From positions 372,001 through 436,000 of the forward strand of contig NZ_FNIY01000004.1 in the NCBI RefSeq assembly GCF_900104355.1: 64,000 bases of DNA, written 5' to 3'. Position numbers and translations under genes: made by a program. Source of the DNA: Phyllobacterium sp. OV277 (lineage in GTDB: Bacteria; Pseudomonadota; Alphaproteobacteria; Rhizobiales; Rhizobiaceae). Shown here one piece after another: positions 46,692 to 56,655 of the stretch (its first letter is position 1; each line of letters starts with the position of its first letter). The notes beneath the pieces are model-generated. The model was not told where the DNA came from and made no database searches. It worked only from the letters and a program-made list of their open reading frames with translations.

Positions 46692-47500
46692 AAGTGGTTC
46701 TGTTCTGCGGTGGTATGGGAACACGGATTCGCGAATACTCAGAAAATGTTCCCAAACCAATGATTCCACTCGGCTCACAACCCATACTGCGTCACGTCAT
46801 GCAGTATTATGCCGATTATGGTCACGAGGATTTCATCCTGTGCCTGGGCTACAAGGCAAATGTTATCAAGGACTTCTTTCTCAATAGCCGCCCTCAGACA
46901 TTTGCCGACTGTGTTGTCAACGGCGACGGAACAGTAGAGGTCCTAGGCGAGTCGCAGAAGGATTGGCGTATATCCCTGATTGACACCGGCATATGGCGCA
47001 ATATCGGAGAACGTCTCTGGGCCGTCCGCGAGCAGGTGCGCGGAGAGCGCATCTTTCTTGCCAATTACAGTGACGGGCTTACAAACGTTGATCTCAACGA
47101 CATGATCGAAAAGTTCGAAGCAAGCGGCAAAATTGCGTGCTTCCTTGCAGTTCGACCACCCCTCACCTACCATCTGGCGGATATCGCCGAGGATGGCCGC
47201 GTTTGCGAATTTCGCTCCTCTGACAGATCCGATATCTGGATTAATGGTGGATACTTCCTCATGCGTGGCGAGATATTTGACTACATGCGGGAATCCGAGG
47301 AGCTCGTGCTTGAGCCATTTAGCAGGCTAATTAAAGAGGACATGTTGATGGCCTACAAGCACGAGGGTTTCTGGCGTTCAATGGATACCCTTCGTGACTG
47401 GCAAGCTCTGCAGGAGATGGTGGAACGCGGAGAAATGCCATGGATGATCCACTCAACCACGCGTAGCAATACTAGCATGCCGATGGTCAAGGCGCGATGA
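46688..47500 (+). CDS. Sugar-phosphate nucleotidyltransferase, glucose-1-phosphate cytidylyltransferase-like
   Basis: 270 residues. The N-terminal signature is VLFCGGMGTRIREYSENVPK, followed by GHEDFILCLGYKANVIKDFF, a Mg-binding LANYSDGLTNVDL, and INGGYFLMRGEIFDYM. These match the RfbF-like branch that makes CDP-glucose. It would supply the activated sugar for the cassette. A CDP-glucose 4,6-dehydratase is not seen in the window, so the intermediate step must be done by the SDR at 42086 or by a gene elsewhere. It overlaps both neighbours by 4 bp. Confidence 0.87.
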   Translation: MKVVLFCGGMGTRIREYSENVPKPMIPLGSQPILRHVMQYYADYGHEDFILCLGYKANVIKDFFLNSRPQTFADCVVNGDGTVEVLGESQKDWRISLIDTGIWRNIGERLWAVREQVRGERIFLANYSDGLTNVDLNDMIEKFEASGKIACFLAVRPPLTYHLADIAEDGRVCEFRSSDRSDIWINGGYFLMRGEIFDYMRESEELVLEPFSRLIKEDMLMAYKHEGFWRSMDTLRDWQALQEMVERGEMPWMIHSTTRSNTSMPMVKAR

Positions 47501-48156
47501 GATCATTGCCTGTTGTTGTTCGCGGGCAACGTCTTTCGATCCTGTGTCTTGGTGCCCATTCAGACGACATCGAGATTGGTGCAGGTGGAACAATCCTCCA
47601 TATGATTGCAGAAGGTGCCTTGCTCGATATTCATTGGTGTGTGCTCAGCGGTTCGGGCAACCGGGCAACTGAAGCGCATGCATCCGCGCTTGATTTTCTT
47701 GCCGGCGCATCGTCAAAGCAAATCGAAATTGCGGAGTTCGAAGACAGTTACTTCCCCAGTCAATCGCGCGAACTCAAGGTATGGCTCAATGAGTTGCGAG
47801 AACGCGTTTCGCCCGACGTGATCTTCACCCATGCCCGCAGTGATGCACATCAGGACCATCGCGAAGTCAATCAACTCACCACGAATGTTTTCCGGGATCA
47901 TCTCGTGCTGGAATACGAAATTCCCAAATGGGACGGTGACCTGATGCAGCATAACGTCTACGTGCCGCTCGCCACGGCAGTAATGCAACGCAAAATCGAA
48001 CTTCTCATGAAGCACTTCGGTTCACAACGGTCCAAAGACTGGTTCGATGAGGAAACGTTTAGTAGTCTGGCCCGTCTCAGAGGCATGGAATGTCGCTCGC
48101 CGAGCAGGTTTGCAGAAGCGTTCACGACTCGAAAACTGACACTCGAAATCGGTTGA
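47497..48156 (+). CDS. PIG-L family deacetylase
   Basis: 219 residues with the LmbE/PIG-L zinc motif AHSDDIEIGAGG (AHxDDxE) near the start and the second His pair in FTHARSDAHQDHREVN. Family enzymes remove an N-acetyl group from GlcNAc-containing or related sugars. Here it may free an amine on a cassette sugar before further modification. It overlaps the nucleotidyltransferase gene (ATGA), completing a three-gene translational unit: methyltransferase, nucleotidyltransferase, deacetylase. Confidence 0.88.
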   Translation: MRSLPVVVRGQRLSILCLGAHSDDIEIGAGGTILHMIAEGALLDIHWCVLSGSGNRATEAHASALDFLAGASSKQIEIAEFEDSYFPSQSRELKVWLNELRERVSPDVIFTHARSDAHQDHREVNQLTTNVFRDHLVLEYEIPKWDGDLMQHNVYVPLATAVMQRKIELLMKHFGSQRSKDWFDEETFSSLARLRGMECRSPSRFAEAFTTRKLTLEIG

Positions 48157-48547
48157 AGCTGTAGAAACGGGCATTCATCAAGATGTGTGCGCAGATCCGG
48201 CCTGGAATCGCATTGAGCGGGTTACAAGCTTCCACCAACAGTGATTCATTCGCTAGCGTTGGAACTCAGCCCACATCGTAACGGCGCGAATTCGCCATTC
48301 AACCACGTCCAGACTCCGTGCGTTGCAATAAGTACTACACCTCAGATCAATCCATTGGACTCAATGGGAGCTAGCTACATTACACTAACGGACTAATCAC
48401 GCCGCATTTGGATAATTATTTGATATCAAAGTAACTATAGCTCGGTTTAAAGACTTTCCCGAAAGACCATTGTAAATTGAATTTATAAATAAAGTGCGAA
48501 CGAAAATAATAAAGGTTCGCGGAAAACTTAAGGCTTGGGGAACTATT
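48157..48547. other. AT-rich regulatory gap before the LuxR-type gene
   Basis: 390 bp with no gene. The base composition becomes A/T-rich toward 48547. It contains the TTTGATATCAAA palindrome at 48419-48430 and should contain the promoter of the regulator and export genes. Confidence 0.5.
48419..48430. promoter_or_regulatory. TTTGATATCAAA palindrome upstream of the regulator
   Basis: A perfect 12-bp palindrome about 120 bp upstream of ATG 48548, in the only sizeable noncoding stretch before the regulator and wzc-like genes. A plausible operator, possibly for autoregulation. Confidence 0.4.
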
Positions 48548-49339
48548 ATGGATGTTATTCATGTGCCGGTTAATACCAATTCAGTATTAGAAGACAATTC
48601 TGGTCGAAATGATGCAAACAAAGAAAGTTCACATCTTCTAAGAAGTACAAACGAGAACAAGTTCAGCAGATATTCAATAGACGACTATTTAGTCATTATG
48701 GACAAACGCGCACTTGACAGGGAATGTCTGGCACAGGCCCTAACAACCCATCATATCGGCCTGAAGGTAAGGACCTGTGGTTCGTTACAAGAATGGAACG
48801 CCTCCGACAAACATGTCCCCGGACTACGCGCCGTCTTGGTCAATACGGGTAACCGTAATTTAGACGACGAAGAGCTATCGACGGAAATATGCCAACTTGT
48901 CGCTGCTTTCCAGAGTATCGCTGTTGTAATGGTTGCGGACAATGATGATCTTACATCCGTTCTCAAGGCACTGGAGCTTGGGGTGCAGGGATATATTCCA
49001 ACAACGGTTGGGGTAGAGGTTTGCATGCAGGCTATCGAGCTTGCAATTGCAGGTGGAAAGTTCGTTCCTGCAAGCAGCGTGCTTGCACTGAGGAAACTCG
49101 GCGGCGGCCGAAGCGACGAATTCCGGCATATAACAACCTCGTTCACCGCACGGCAGACGGCTGTTGCTGAAGGGCTGCGCCGTGGCAAGGCCAACAAGAT
49201 CATCGCGTATGAACTGAACCTCTGCGAGAGTACGGTTAAGGTCCATATACGTAATATCATGAAGAAGCTGGGCGCAACAAATCGCACTGAGGTGGCCTAC
49301 AAGATCAGCGACATGATACCCCACGAATCCAGATTGTGA
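48548..49339 (+). CDS. LuxR-family regulator with degenerate receiver domain
   Basis: 263 residues from ATG 48548 (GGGGAACTATT upstream). Residues about 55-185 fold like a response-regulator receiver (YLVIMDKRALDRECLAQALT, LKALELGVQGYIP). The phosphoacceptor strand reads AVLVNTGNRN, with Asn99 where Asp is expected, and the late conserved Lys is missing (YIPTTV). The C-terminus is a clear LuxR HTH (FTARQTAVAEGLRRGKANKI, then ELNLCESTVKVHIRNIMKKL). It therefore probably works without phosphorylation. It sits 49 bp before the wzc-like gene on the same strand and is the obvious candidate regulator of exopolysaccharide export. Confidence 0.88.
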   Translation: MDVIHVPVNTNSVLEDNSGRNDANKESSHLLRSTNENKFSRYSIDDYLVIMDKRALDRECLAQALTTHHIGLKVRTCGSLQEWNASDKHVPGLRAVLVNTGNRNLDDEELSTEICQLVAAFQSIAVVMVADNDDLTSVLKALELGVQGYIPTTVGVEVCMQAIELAIAGGKFVPASSVLALRKLGGGRSDEFRHITTSFTARQTAVAEGLRRGKANKIIAYELNLCESTVKVHIRNIMKKLGATNRTEVAYKISDMIPHESRL

Positions 49340-49388
49340 TGGTTACCTAACAGACCAGTCAGCATCCGATTCCGCAGGGATTCTCGCA

Positions 49389-51587
49389 ATGATTTTCTCC
49401 GACAGCACTCCTAATTCATCAGGAACAGCAATACATCGCCTTCTTTCCATCGTTATCAAACGAAGGAAAACAATGCTCACCGCACTGATGGCGTTTCTCC
49501 TTCTTGCAATCGTTGGCTATTCGACAACACCTGCCCAATACGTATCCGAGGCGATCCTTGCTCTCGATGTCCGCAAACTACAGGCTTTGCCGACCGAATC
49601 TGTCGTTTCACCATTACCGCAAGAAAGCCCGGTATTGCGAACGGAGCTGGATATTATCAGCTCTCGGATGATGGCTGGAAAGGTCTTGACCCGACTCGAT
49701 GGATTGGGTTTTGATGCTGATGGACGGATCAATCCAGCGGATCAGCATCTGTCTGCAAACATCAATATTCCTGAGTCGCTCAGTCCATTATCAGAACAAA
49801 TGGACGAAGATCGCAACCGCAGCCGAATCGATAAATTGCTCTCTAATGTCAGTGTCATGAACGATGGCAGATCCTATACCATCTACATCAGCTACAAGGC
49901 TGACAGTCCTCAATATTCAGCGGCAGTGGCCAACGCTTTTGGCGAATCCTATCTTGATTATCAGATTGATCTACAAACATCAGCCACACGACGTGTCAGT
50001 GAATGGCTCGGCGGCAAGTTAATCAACTTGAGAGCGACGTTGGAACAGTCCGAACGTGCAGCTGCGGACTTTCGCGAAAAATCCGGCCTTGTAAAAGCCA
50101 ATGGTATGACGCTTCAATCACAACAAATTGCCGCGCTCAATGCCGAGTTGGCAAACCTGCGCGCTAAGCTCGCTGGAGCAGAGGCGCGGCTCTCAACGGC
50201 GATCGATGCATCGAACAACAAATCCGGTGTAGCATTATCCGAGATTCTTGGTTCGCCCGCAATTCAGCAACTACGCGCCGAGCAATCCCGTGTCGAACGC
50301 TCTCTCCAGGAAATCAGCCAGAGTGGCGCATCGCAGAGCGTGCAACTGCCACAGCTGAACTCGCAGCTCGCATCGCTGAAGAGCCAGATTGCCGGAGAAG
50401 TGCAACAGGTTATTGACAGCCTCAGGAACGAGATCAATGTCACCCACCGCCAGCAAGGCGCTGTGGAGGCTAATCTCAAGGAAATGCAGGACGGCATGTC
50501 GGCGGCCAACCAAGCTCTCGTCCACGCCGACCAGCTTGACCGTGAAGCAAGTGCAAATCGCGCTATCTATGAAAGCTATTTGACCAGATACAAACAAACA
50601 ATCGAACAGGATGGCATTGCCACGGCGGAAGCGCGCATGATTTCACGCGCTGTTCCAGCTCGATCAAAGGCGAGCCCACACTTCTCAACATGGCTTGCAA
50701 TCGGCGCAATCGGCGGGGTTTTTTCCGGTTTCTGCCTATCTCTTATTCTTGACTTAAAGGATAAGTCCATTCGTTCCGTGAAAGCATTGGAAAGCGCCGC
50801 CAGAACACCCATCATCGGTCGTATTCCGCGACTGTCCAGCGGCGAACAGAAGAATGTCGCGCATATTGTCGGCGAGGGACGTTACCGTTTCGCTCGCGCC
50901 ATTGCAGATCTCCAGGCCCATCTTCTCTTGTCCTCTCCGCAAAAAATCGCTCGTGCCATTGCAGTCACGTCAGCCGGCACCCAGGAAGGCAAGACGCTGG
51001 TCGTTGCCGGTCTGGCCAGATCGCTGGCCGCCACAGGAGTGCGCACCATTATAATTGATGCCAATTTCAGAGCACCAATGGTTGCACAAGAGTTTGGCGA
51101 TCAGTTCGGCCCATATCTGGAGGACGTAATCCGGGGCAGGAAAACGCTCGAAGCCGCCATTCAACATGACCTATTCTCGTCAATCGACTTCGTAGCAACC
51201 CAAGCCTGTTCTGTCCCAGCTGAGTTTCTTCTAGGGCATCAACAATTTGCCAAATTGATCAATACGCTCAAACAACAATATGACATCGTTCTCATTGACA
51301 CGCCGGCGGTTTGTTTGAGCGCGGATGCAATCCGGGTCGCATCATTAGCCGATACTACCCTATTGGTGGCCAGATGCGACAAGGCCAACACCGACGACAT
51401 CATCAGCGCCGTCAAAATGCTCACGTCCGAGGGACGCAAATTAAGCGGCATCGTCATAAACAGCGATCAAAGCGTGCGGGATATTTCCCAAACAGATCAG
51501 TTACCCCCGGCAAATGCTATAGCTAAACGCTTCGTCAAGGAAATAGCCAGCTATGCAAGGTCCCGCTCTTCAGTAGTCAAGGCATGA
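49389..51587 (+). CDS. Polysaccharide co-polymerase with BY-kinase domain (Wzc/ExoP-like)
   Basis: 732 residues. The Wzz domain has one membrane helix near the N-terminus (LTALMAFLLLAIVGYS) and a second near residue 435, with long periplasmic coiled coils between (LRATLEQSERAAADFREKSG...). The cytoplasmic BY-kinase has Walker A SAGTQEGKTLVVAG, a Walker A'-like IIIDANFRAP and Walker B IVLIDTP. Such proteins set chain length and control export by tyrosine autophosphorylation. Oddities: Walker A' has Asn where Asp is common, and the tail has a single Tyr (SYARSRSSVVKA) and no Tyr cluster. The stop overlaps the ExoF-like gene. Confidence 0.9.
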   Translation: MIFSDSTPNSSGTAIHRLLSIVIKRRKTMLTALMAFLLLAIVGYSTTPAQYVSEAILALDVRKLQALPTESVVSPLPQESPVLRTELDIISSRMMAGKVLTRLDGLGFDADGRINPADQHLSANINIPESLSPLSEQMDEDRNRSRIDKLLSNVSVMNDGRSYTIYISYKADSPQYSAAVANAFGESYLDYQIDLQTSATRRVSEWLGGKLINLRATLEQSERAAADFREKSGLVKANGMTLQSQQIAALNAELANLRAKLAGAEARLSTAIDASNNKSGVALSEILGSPAIQQLRAEQSRVERSLQEISQSGASQSVQLPQLNSQLASLKSQIAGEVQQVIDSLRNEINVTHRQQGAVEANLKEMQDGMSAANQALVHADQLDREASANRAIYESYLTRYKQTIEQDGIATAEARMISRAVPARSKASPHFSTWLAIGAIGGVFSGFCLSLILDLKDKSIRSVKALESAARTPIIGRIPRLSSGEQKNVAHIVGEGRYRFARAIADLQAHLLLSSPQKIARAIAVTSAGTQEGKTLVVAGLARSLAATGVRTIIIDANFRAPMVAQEFGDQFGPYLEDVIRGRKTLEAAIQHDLFSSIDFVATQACSVPAEFLLGHQQFAKLINTLKQQYDIVLIDTPAVCLSADAIRVASLADTTLLVARCDKANTDDIISAVKMLTSEGRKLSGIVINSDQSVRDISQTDQLPPANAIAKRFVKEIASYARSRSSVVKA

Positions 51588-52867
51588 GGCCGGAAATGTT
51601 CAAAATGCACAGAAGCCGCCGCGTACAGTCACATCCACGTATACGCAATCTTCTTGTGGCAGGCGCTTTTTCATCAATGCTGCTATTTTCCTTCGCAACG
51701 CCACCAGCTCACGCAGCCGAGGCACCGTACAAGATTGCGTCCGGCGACGTCTTGCTCATCACGGTTTACGGCGATGCGGGATTGACGGGCACTTTCCCGG
51801 TGAGCGTGGATGGAACGATTGCCTATCCGATCCTCGGAAACATATCCGTTTACAACCATACGATCGCCGAGATTGGAGAAACCATTACACAATCACTTTT
51901 GCAGCACATACCCGGCCTTTCTGTGTCTGTTGCGGTGAAAGAGTACGCTCCGGTATTTGTCATCGGCGATGTGCAGAAACCTGGAAAGTATGAGTACCGG
52001 CCCGGGATGATTGCCTTAGAGCTTTTCGCGCTGAGCGGAGGACTACGACAGGCCTCAGATAAACTTGATACCGCGGGCATTCAGCTGGTTACAGCACGTC
52101 AGGAATATGCGGATACATCATTGCAGCTCTTTGCACAGGATGTGAAACGCGCCCGTCTCCAAGCCGAGCTTAATCAAAAGCCATTTGAGTACAATCTGGC
52201 CGCTGGCATAGATGTTATCGAAGATAAGCCTGCGCGACAGCAAGCCGTGGATTCCGAACGCAAGCTTTTTGATCTTCGGCTCTCAGCTCTCGAAAGCGAG
52301 GCGAATGCGCTTCAAGCGCAAAAGAAGAACTACGAGGAGGAAATAACCACTCTGAAAGAAAGTACCCAACTGCGTAACGACGAGATTTCTCTACTCGAAC
52401 AGAATGTGAAAGCATCGCAGAGTCTTGTGGACAAAGGCCTTACAGCACAATCGACATTACGTGATACACAGCGCCAACTCTCGGCCATGCGCAGAGACGC
52501 GCTTGAGTTCGGCTCCTTTCTGGCCCGCGCCAAACAGAATGAAAACGTGATTGAGCAGCGTCTGCTCGCCTTGCGCGATTCCCGCTCGAATGATGCTGCA
52601 AAAGATCTGAGAGATATCGAGATCGACATTCTGCGCCTGCGCAAGAAAATGGCCTTTATCGCGCAAACGATGGGCGAGATAGGTGCAGCTGCACAACGCG
52701 TCAGTTCACGCGAAGAAACCGTCAAACTCGCCTTTACTGTCGTTCGGGTTATTGATGGTACGTATCAGGAAACGATCCTGTCCGAGCACGACATGATCAA
52801 AGCCGGTGATATATTGCGCGCCCAGCTTGAATTGCCCAAAGAAGTCGCTACCAAGACCGTAAACTGA
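51584..52867 (+). CDS. Polysaccharide export protein, ExoF/Wza-like
   Basis: 427 residues with a signal peptide (LLVAGAFSSMLLFSFATPPAHA). An N-terminal export domain holds YKIASGDVLLITVYGDAGLT and GTIAYPILGNISV. An SLBB-like part follows (VFVIGDVQKPGKYEYRPGM), then about 180 residues of coiled coil (LRLSALESEANALQAQKKNY...), and a terminal beta segment near VRVIDGTYQETIL. The coiled-coil extension and length fit ExoF of rhizobia better than the shorter Wza. No lipobox Cys is seen. It would form the periplasmic/outer-membrane export path with the BY-kinase protein encoded just before (ATGA overlap). Confidence 0.88.
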   Translation: MRPEMFKMHRSRRVQSHPRIRNLLVAGAFSSMLLFSFATPPAHAAEAPYKIASGDVLLITVYGDAGLTGTFPVSVDGTIAYPILGNISVYNHTIAEIGETITQSLLQHIPGLSVSVAVKEYAPVFVIGDVQKPGKYEYRPGMIALELFALSGGLRQASDKLDTAGIQLVTARQEYADTSLQLFAQDVKRARLQAELNQKPFEYNLAAGIDVIEDKPARQQAVDSERKLFDLRLSALESEANALQAQKKNYEEEITTLKESTQLRNDEISLLEQNVKASQSLVDKGLTAQSTLRDTQRQLSAMRRDALEFGSFLARAKQNENVIEQRLLALRDSRSNDAAKDLRDIEIDILRLRKKMAFIAQTMGEIGAAAQRVSSREETVKLAFTVVRVIDGTYQETILSEHDMIKAGDILRAQLELPKEVATKTVN

Positions 52868-52959
52868 CGAGTGGGCTCTGTTCCGGCGCCATCCTGCAGC
52901 GCAGGCATGCCGAACCATTTGCAAAATAAGGATCGTTCTTTCTGAAAATCTTGCCCGAC

Positions 52960-52980
52960 CTGCCGGAACGGCAGTTTCTT
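52960..52980 (+). terminator. Hairpin plus T-run after the export gene
   Basis: CTGCCG-GAA-CGGCAG followed by TTTCTT, a rho-independent-like hairpin about 90 bp after the ExoF-like gene. It lies right at the stop of converging fcl. Confidence 0.55.
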
Positions 52981-53971
52981 AAGCAGATACGGTATTATCT
53001 AACGCGCGCAAAAGAGCGTCCTCAGTCTGCCAACGGATGTAGAGGTCCCGAATACCTGTCTCAAGTTCTATACGCGGACGCCATCCCATGTCTTGCATCG
53101 CCGACGAGTCGAGTAGCTTTCTGGGCGCGCCGTCCGGCTTTGATGCATCAAATATGATGGACCCACGATAATCCACACTCCTGGCAACGAGTAAGGCAAG
53201 ATCGTGGATGGAAATCTCTCTTCCAGAACCGATATTTACATGGGCGACAGAGCTATAATTTTTCATAAGGAAAACACACGCATCGGCGAGATCATCCACA
53301 TGGAGAAACTCGCGGCGCGGAGTACCTGTCCCCCATACGGGGGCGGTTGGACTCTCTGACACCTTAGCCTCATGCATCTTTCGTATCAGTGCCGGCAGAA
53401 CATGCGCTTGTTGGAGATCAAAATTATCATTTGGGCCGTAAAGATTGGTCGGCATCGCCGTAATAAAGCACTGACGATACTGACGGGCATAAGCTTCGGC
53501 GAGCTTGAGGCCTGCAATCTTGGCAACAGCATAGGCTTCATTCGTCTGCTCCAGGCTTCCTGTCAGCAACGCCTGTTCCTCGATGGGTTGCTCGGCATAT
53601 TTCGGATAGATGCAGCTAGAACCGAGCCACAGCAGTTTTGTCACATCAAGCCCATGTGCAGCGCGCATGATATTCATAGCGATCATTGTGTTGTCATAAA
53701 GAAAATCTGCCGGATAAAGGGAATTGGCCAGAATTCCACCAACACGTGCGGCTGCGATGAATATGACGTCTGGTCGCATCAACGCCATCCACTCTTCCGT
53801 CTCGCGCTGGCGTGTCAGATCAAGGTCTGCATGATCAACCTTGAGCAGATGACATCCCTCACCATGCAGGCGACGCACCAGAGCAGAACCAACCATGCCG
53901 GTATGCCCCGCAACCCATATCCTTTTGTTACGCAGATCAAATCTATGCCGCACAATCTCAGCCATAGACAT
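52979..53971 (-). CDS. fcl: GDP-L-fucose synthase
   Basis: 330 residues. Converts GDP-4-keto-6-deoxymannose to GDP-L-fucose by epimerisation and NADPH reduction. Motifs: the dinucleotide loop [55 protein letters not shown] (typical of Fcl), catalytic Tyr/Lys in [17 protein letters not shown], and [20 protein letters not shown]. It overlaps gmd by 14 bp, so the two are one operon. It shows the polysaccharide probably contains L-fucose or a derivative. Confidence 0.95.
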   Translation of the reverse strand: MSMAEIVRHRFDLRNKRIWVAGHTGMVGSALVRRLHGEGCHLLKVDHADLDLTRQRETEEWMALMRPDVIFIAAARVGGILANSLYPADFLYDNTMIAMNIMRAAHGLDVTKLLWLGSSCIYPKYAEQPIEEQALLTGSLEQTNEAYAVAKIAGLKLAEAYARQYRQCFITAMPTNLYGPNDNFDLQQAHVLPALIRKMHEAKVSESPTAPVWGTGTPRREFLHVDDLADACVFLMKNYSSVAHVNIGSGREISIHDLALLVARSVDYRGSIIFDASKPDGAPRKLLDSSAMQDMGWRPRIELETGIRDLYIRWQTEDALLRALDNTVSA

Positions 53972-55034
53972 CGTTCCGACTTTCTTCGCGCATGATGGTC
54001 TTCATGTCAGACTCAACCATTTCGGCAACGAGATCTTCAAATGCTGTTGTATGGCTCCAACCTAGTTTGATCCGTGCCTTCTCGGGATTGCCAAGCAGCA
54101 GATCAACTTCTGTGGGTCTGAAATGGCGGGGATCGATCTCTATGATCTCCTTGCCGCTTTTGCGATCATAGCCGATTTCATCGACACCTGAACCGCTCCA
54201 CTCAATCGTTGTCCCGACTGTCGCAAATGCCTTCTCCACGAATTCCCGCACCGTATGTGTTTCGCCGGTGGCCAGCACATAATCATCAGGACTGTCTTGC
54301 TGCATGATGCGCCACATGCCATCCACGTAATCACGTGCATGCCCCCAATCCCTTTTCGCTTCAAGATTTCCCAGGCGAAGCTTATCCTGCAATCCACGCT
54401 CGATAGCAGCCACAGCCCGGGTGATCTTTCTGGTCACAAATGTTTCACCACGTATCGGGCTCTCGTGATTGAACAGGATGCCGTTTGACGCGTGAAAGCC
54501 ATAGGCCTCGCGATAATTGACTGTGATCCAATAGGCATAGAGTTTGGCTACCGCATAGGGGCTGCGCGGGTGAAACGGCGTACCCTCATGTTGTGGCGCT
54601 TCAGCGCTTTTGCCGAACAGCTCGGATGTCGAAGCTTGATAGAAGCGACAGGTCTTTTCGATCTTCATGATACGCATCGCTTCCAACAGACGCAAAGTAC
54701 CCATCGCATCAGCGTTCGCTGTATATTCCGGTGTTTCGAAACTTACCTGCACATGGCTTTGCGCCCCAAGATTATAGATTTCATCAGGCTGGATTTCCTG
54801 AACCACGCGGCAAAGATTTGTAGCGTCGGTCAAATCACCGAAGTGCAAATGAAATCGAACGTCGTCATCGTGCGGGTCCTGATAAAGATGGTCGATACGG
54901 GCAGTATTGAACGACGACGAACGACGTTTAAGACCATGAACAATGTAACCTTTGTTCAGTAGAAATTCGCTCAGATAAGCACCATCTTGCCCAGTCACGC
55001 CGATGATCAATGCGGTTTTTGCAGCCATTCGCAA
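53958..55034 (-). CDS. gmd: GDP-mannose 4,6-dehydratase
   Basis: 358 residues. Makes GDP-4-keto-6-deoxymannose from GDP-mannose. Motifs: [75 protein letters not shown], catalytic Tyr/Lys in [17 protein letters not shown], and [20 protein letters not shown]. It is first in the two-gene operon with fcl. GDP-mannose itself must come from genes outside the window. Confidence 0.96.
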   Translation of the reverse strand: MRMAAKTALIIGVTGQDGAYLSEFLLNKGYIVHGLKRRSSSFNTARIDHLYQDPHDDDVRFHLHFGDLTDATNLCRVVQEIQPDEIYNLGAQSHVQVSFETPEYTANADAMGTLRLLEAMRIMKIEKTCRFYQASTSELFGKSAEAPQHEGTPFHPRSPYAVAKLYAYWITVNYREAYGFHASNGILFNHESPIRGETFVTRKITRAVAAIERGLQDKLRLGNLEAKRDWGHARDYVDGMWRIMQQDSPDDYVLATGETHTVREFVEKAFATVGTTIEWSGSGVDEIGYDRKSGKEIIEIDPRHFRPTEVDLLLGNPEKARIKLGWSHTTAFEDLVAEMVESDMKTIMREESRNDVYG

Positions 55035-55398
55035 TTTTCCATCTTCTGCGCAAGGCGTTCAATAACACGCGCACTGCCTGGCCAATTTCGGTCGTTGAGG
55101 CGATCTCATCGACAATGAATATTGAGCGAGTATAGGCAGCGGTGGCGAATAGACACTTTGGCAATAGGGATAAGATTCCAGAACAGCCGCAACGGTATCA
55201 GTACATCCGGACCAGCAACCGGATACTTAAATAGGTGTCAAAACGTTCGTCCTTCACCGGAAGGAGTAGGTGGCTTAGATGTCACGAGATCCCCGATAAT
55301 GCGTTTGTCGGTCTTGCCCAAGCCCGGCAACCTGCGAAACTCTGTTTTCAGTTTTTCCCGCAATCACTTGGCTGCGCCAGGTACACGAAGGATTGGGA
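55035..55398. other. Divergent gap between gmd and a glycosyltransferase
   Basis: 360 bp without a supportable gene; it should carry promoters for the gmd-fcl operon and for the plus-strand glycosyltransferase run. No conspicuous repeat. Confidence 0.4.
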
Positions 55399-56655
55399 AT
55401 GAGAATCGTTTTTGCGAACCGCTATTTCCTGCCTGATCAATCGGCCACAAGCCGTATGGTCTCCAGCCTGACTTCGGCACTTGCACACCAGGGTTTCGAT
55501 GTCACGGCGATAGCCAGTCGAACGCTGCACGACCATTCGAATGTCGCTCTTCCTGCAGAAGAGATGATTGCGGGTGTCAGGATCAAAAGACTATGGGCAA
55601 CACGATTTGGACGTCATCATCTCATCGGTAGGATGATGGATTATCTGACGTTTCATATATCGTCTTTCTTGTGGTGCTTCAGAAATCTTCGAGCTGGCGA
55701 TCTGTTCGTCGTCTGCACCGATCCTCCATTGCTATCGGTTACAACCGCTCTCCCGGTGCGATGGCGGAAAGCCAGGACAATAAACTGGGTTATGGATCTT
55801 TTTCCTGAAGTTGCTATTGAGCTGGAAATGCTTTCGAAAACCGGCATTCCGGGGAAACTCAGCAGGGCATTACGCAATTGGTCGCTACGAAAGTCGACCG
55901 TGATTGTCTGTCCCACCGCGATCATGGCGTCTTATTTGCTGGAGAGCGGCTTTTCCCGAGACCGCATCCGCGTCATGCATCATTGGTCGGATGGTAATGA
56001 AATCCGTCCGGTTCCGCGCTCAACCAATGATCTGAGACGGCACTGGGGGCTACAGAACAAATTTGTGATTGGCTACTCCGGTAATTTTGGCAGGGCTCAC
56101 GACTTTGCAACCCTGCTTGAGGCAGCCGCTCTTTTGAGGGATGATAACGACATACACTTCCTATTGATCGGCGGTGGACAGCAGCGCGCGCACGTTGAGG
56201 AAGTTGTCCAAACACAGCAACTGAAGAATATTACGTTCAAACCGTTGCAGCCGCCGGAAAATATATCCGAAAGCTTGAGTGCTGCGGATGCACATATCGT
56301 TTCACTCGTACCCAGACTTGAACACTGTATCGTTCCAAGCAAGTTTTATGGAATTCTGGCAGCTGGTCGACCCACCCTTTTTGTCGGATCACCGGAGGGT
56401 GAAGTGGCAAGTGTTATTGCCTCAACCCGTTGCGGAGAGGCTGTAGAAATAGGCGAAAGTCAAAATTTGGCGGATATTATTGTTCAGTTGAAAAATTCAC
56501 CTGAACGGTGTGCAAGTATGGGACGTAATGCCCGAGACGTGCTTGATACTGTTTATTCTCGTGACAATGCAGTGCAATCTTGGGTGGACCTCATGTCTGG
56601 ACTCCAGCAGCGGGCCTCTGACCCTCTGCAATCCTCTATTTATAGGTCTGCGTAA
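55399..56655 (+). CDS. Family 4 glycosyltransferase, WbuB-like
   Basis: 418 residues from ATG 55399. The N-terminus MRIVFANRYFLPDQSATSRM and the hydrophobic segment near LIGRMMDYLTFHISSFLWCF are typical of WbuB-type enzymes, as is VMDLFPEVAIELEML. The donor half has KFVIGYSGNFGRAHDFATLL, FLLIGGGQQRAHVEEVV and VPSKFYGILAAGRPTLFVG. Relatives transfer fucosamine or fucose-type sugars in O-antigen synthesis; a link with GDP-fucose made next door is plausible but unproven. The stop overlaps the next start. Confidence 0.87.
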   Translation: MRIVFANRYFLPDQSATSRMVSSLTSALAHQGFDVTAIASRTLHDHSNVALPAEEMIAGVRIKRLWATRFGRHHLIGRMMDYLTFHISSFLWCFRNLRAGDLFVVCTDPPLLSVTTALPVRWRKARTINWVMDLFPEVAIELEMLSKTGIPGKLSRALRNWSLRKSTVIVCPTAIMASYLLESGFSRDRIRVMHHWSDGNEIRPVPRSTNDLRRHWGLQNKFVIGYSGNFGRAHDFATLLEAAALLRDDNDIHFLLIGGGQQRAHVEEVVQTQQLKNITFKPLQPPENISESLSAADAHIVSLVPRLEHCIVPSKFYGILAAGRPTLFVGSPEGEVASVIASTRCGEAVEIGESQNLADIIVQLKNSPERCASMGRNARDVLDTVYSRDNAVQSWVDLMSGLQQRASDPLQSSIYRSA

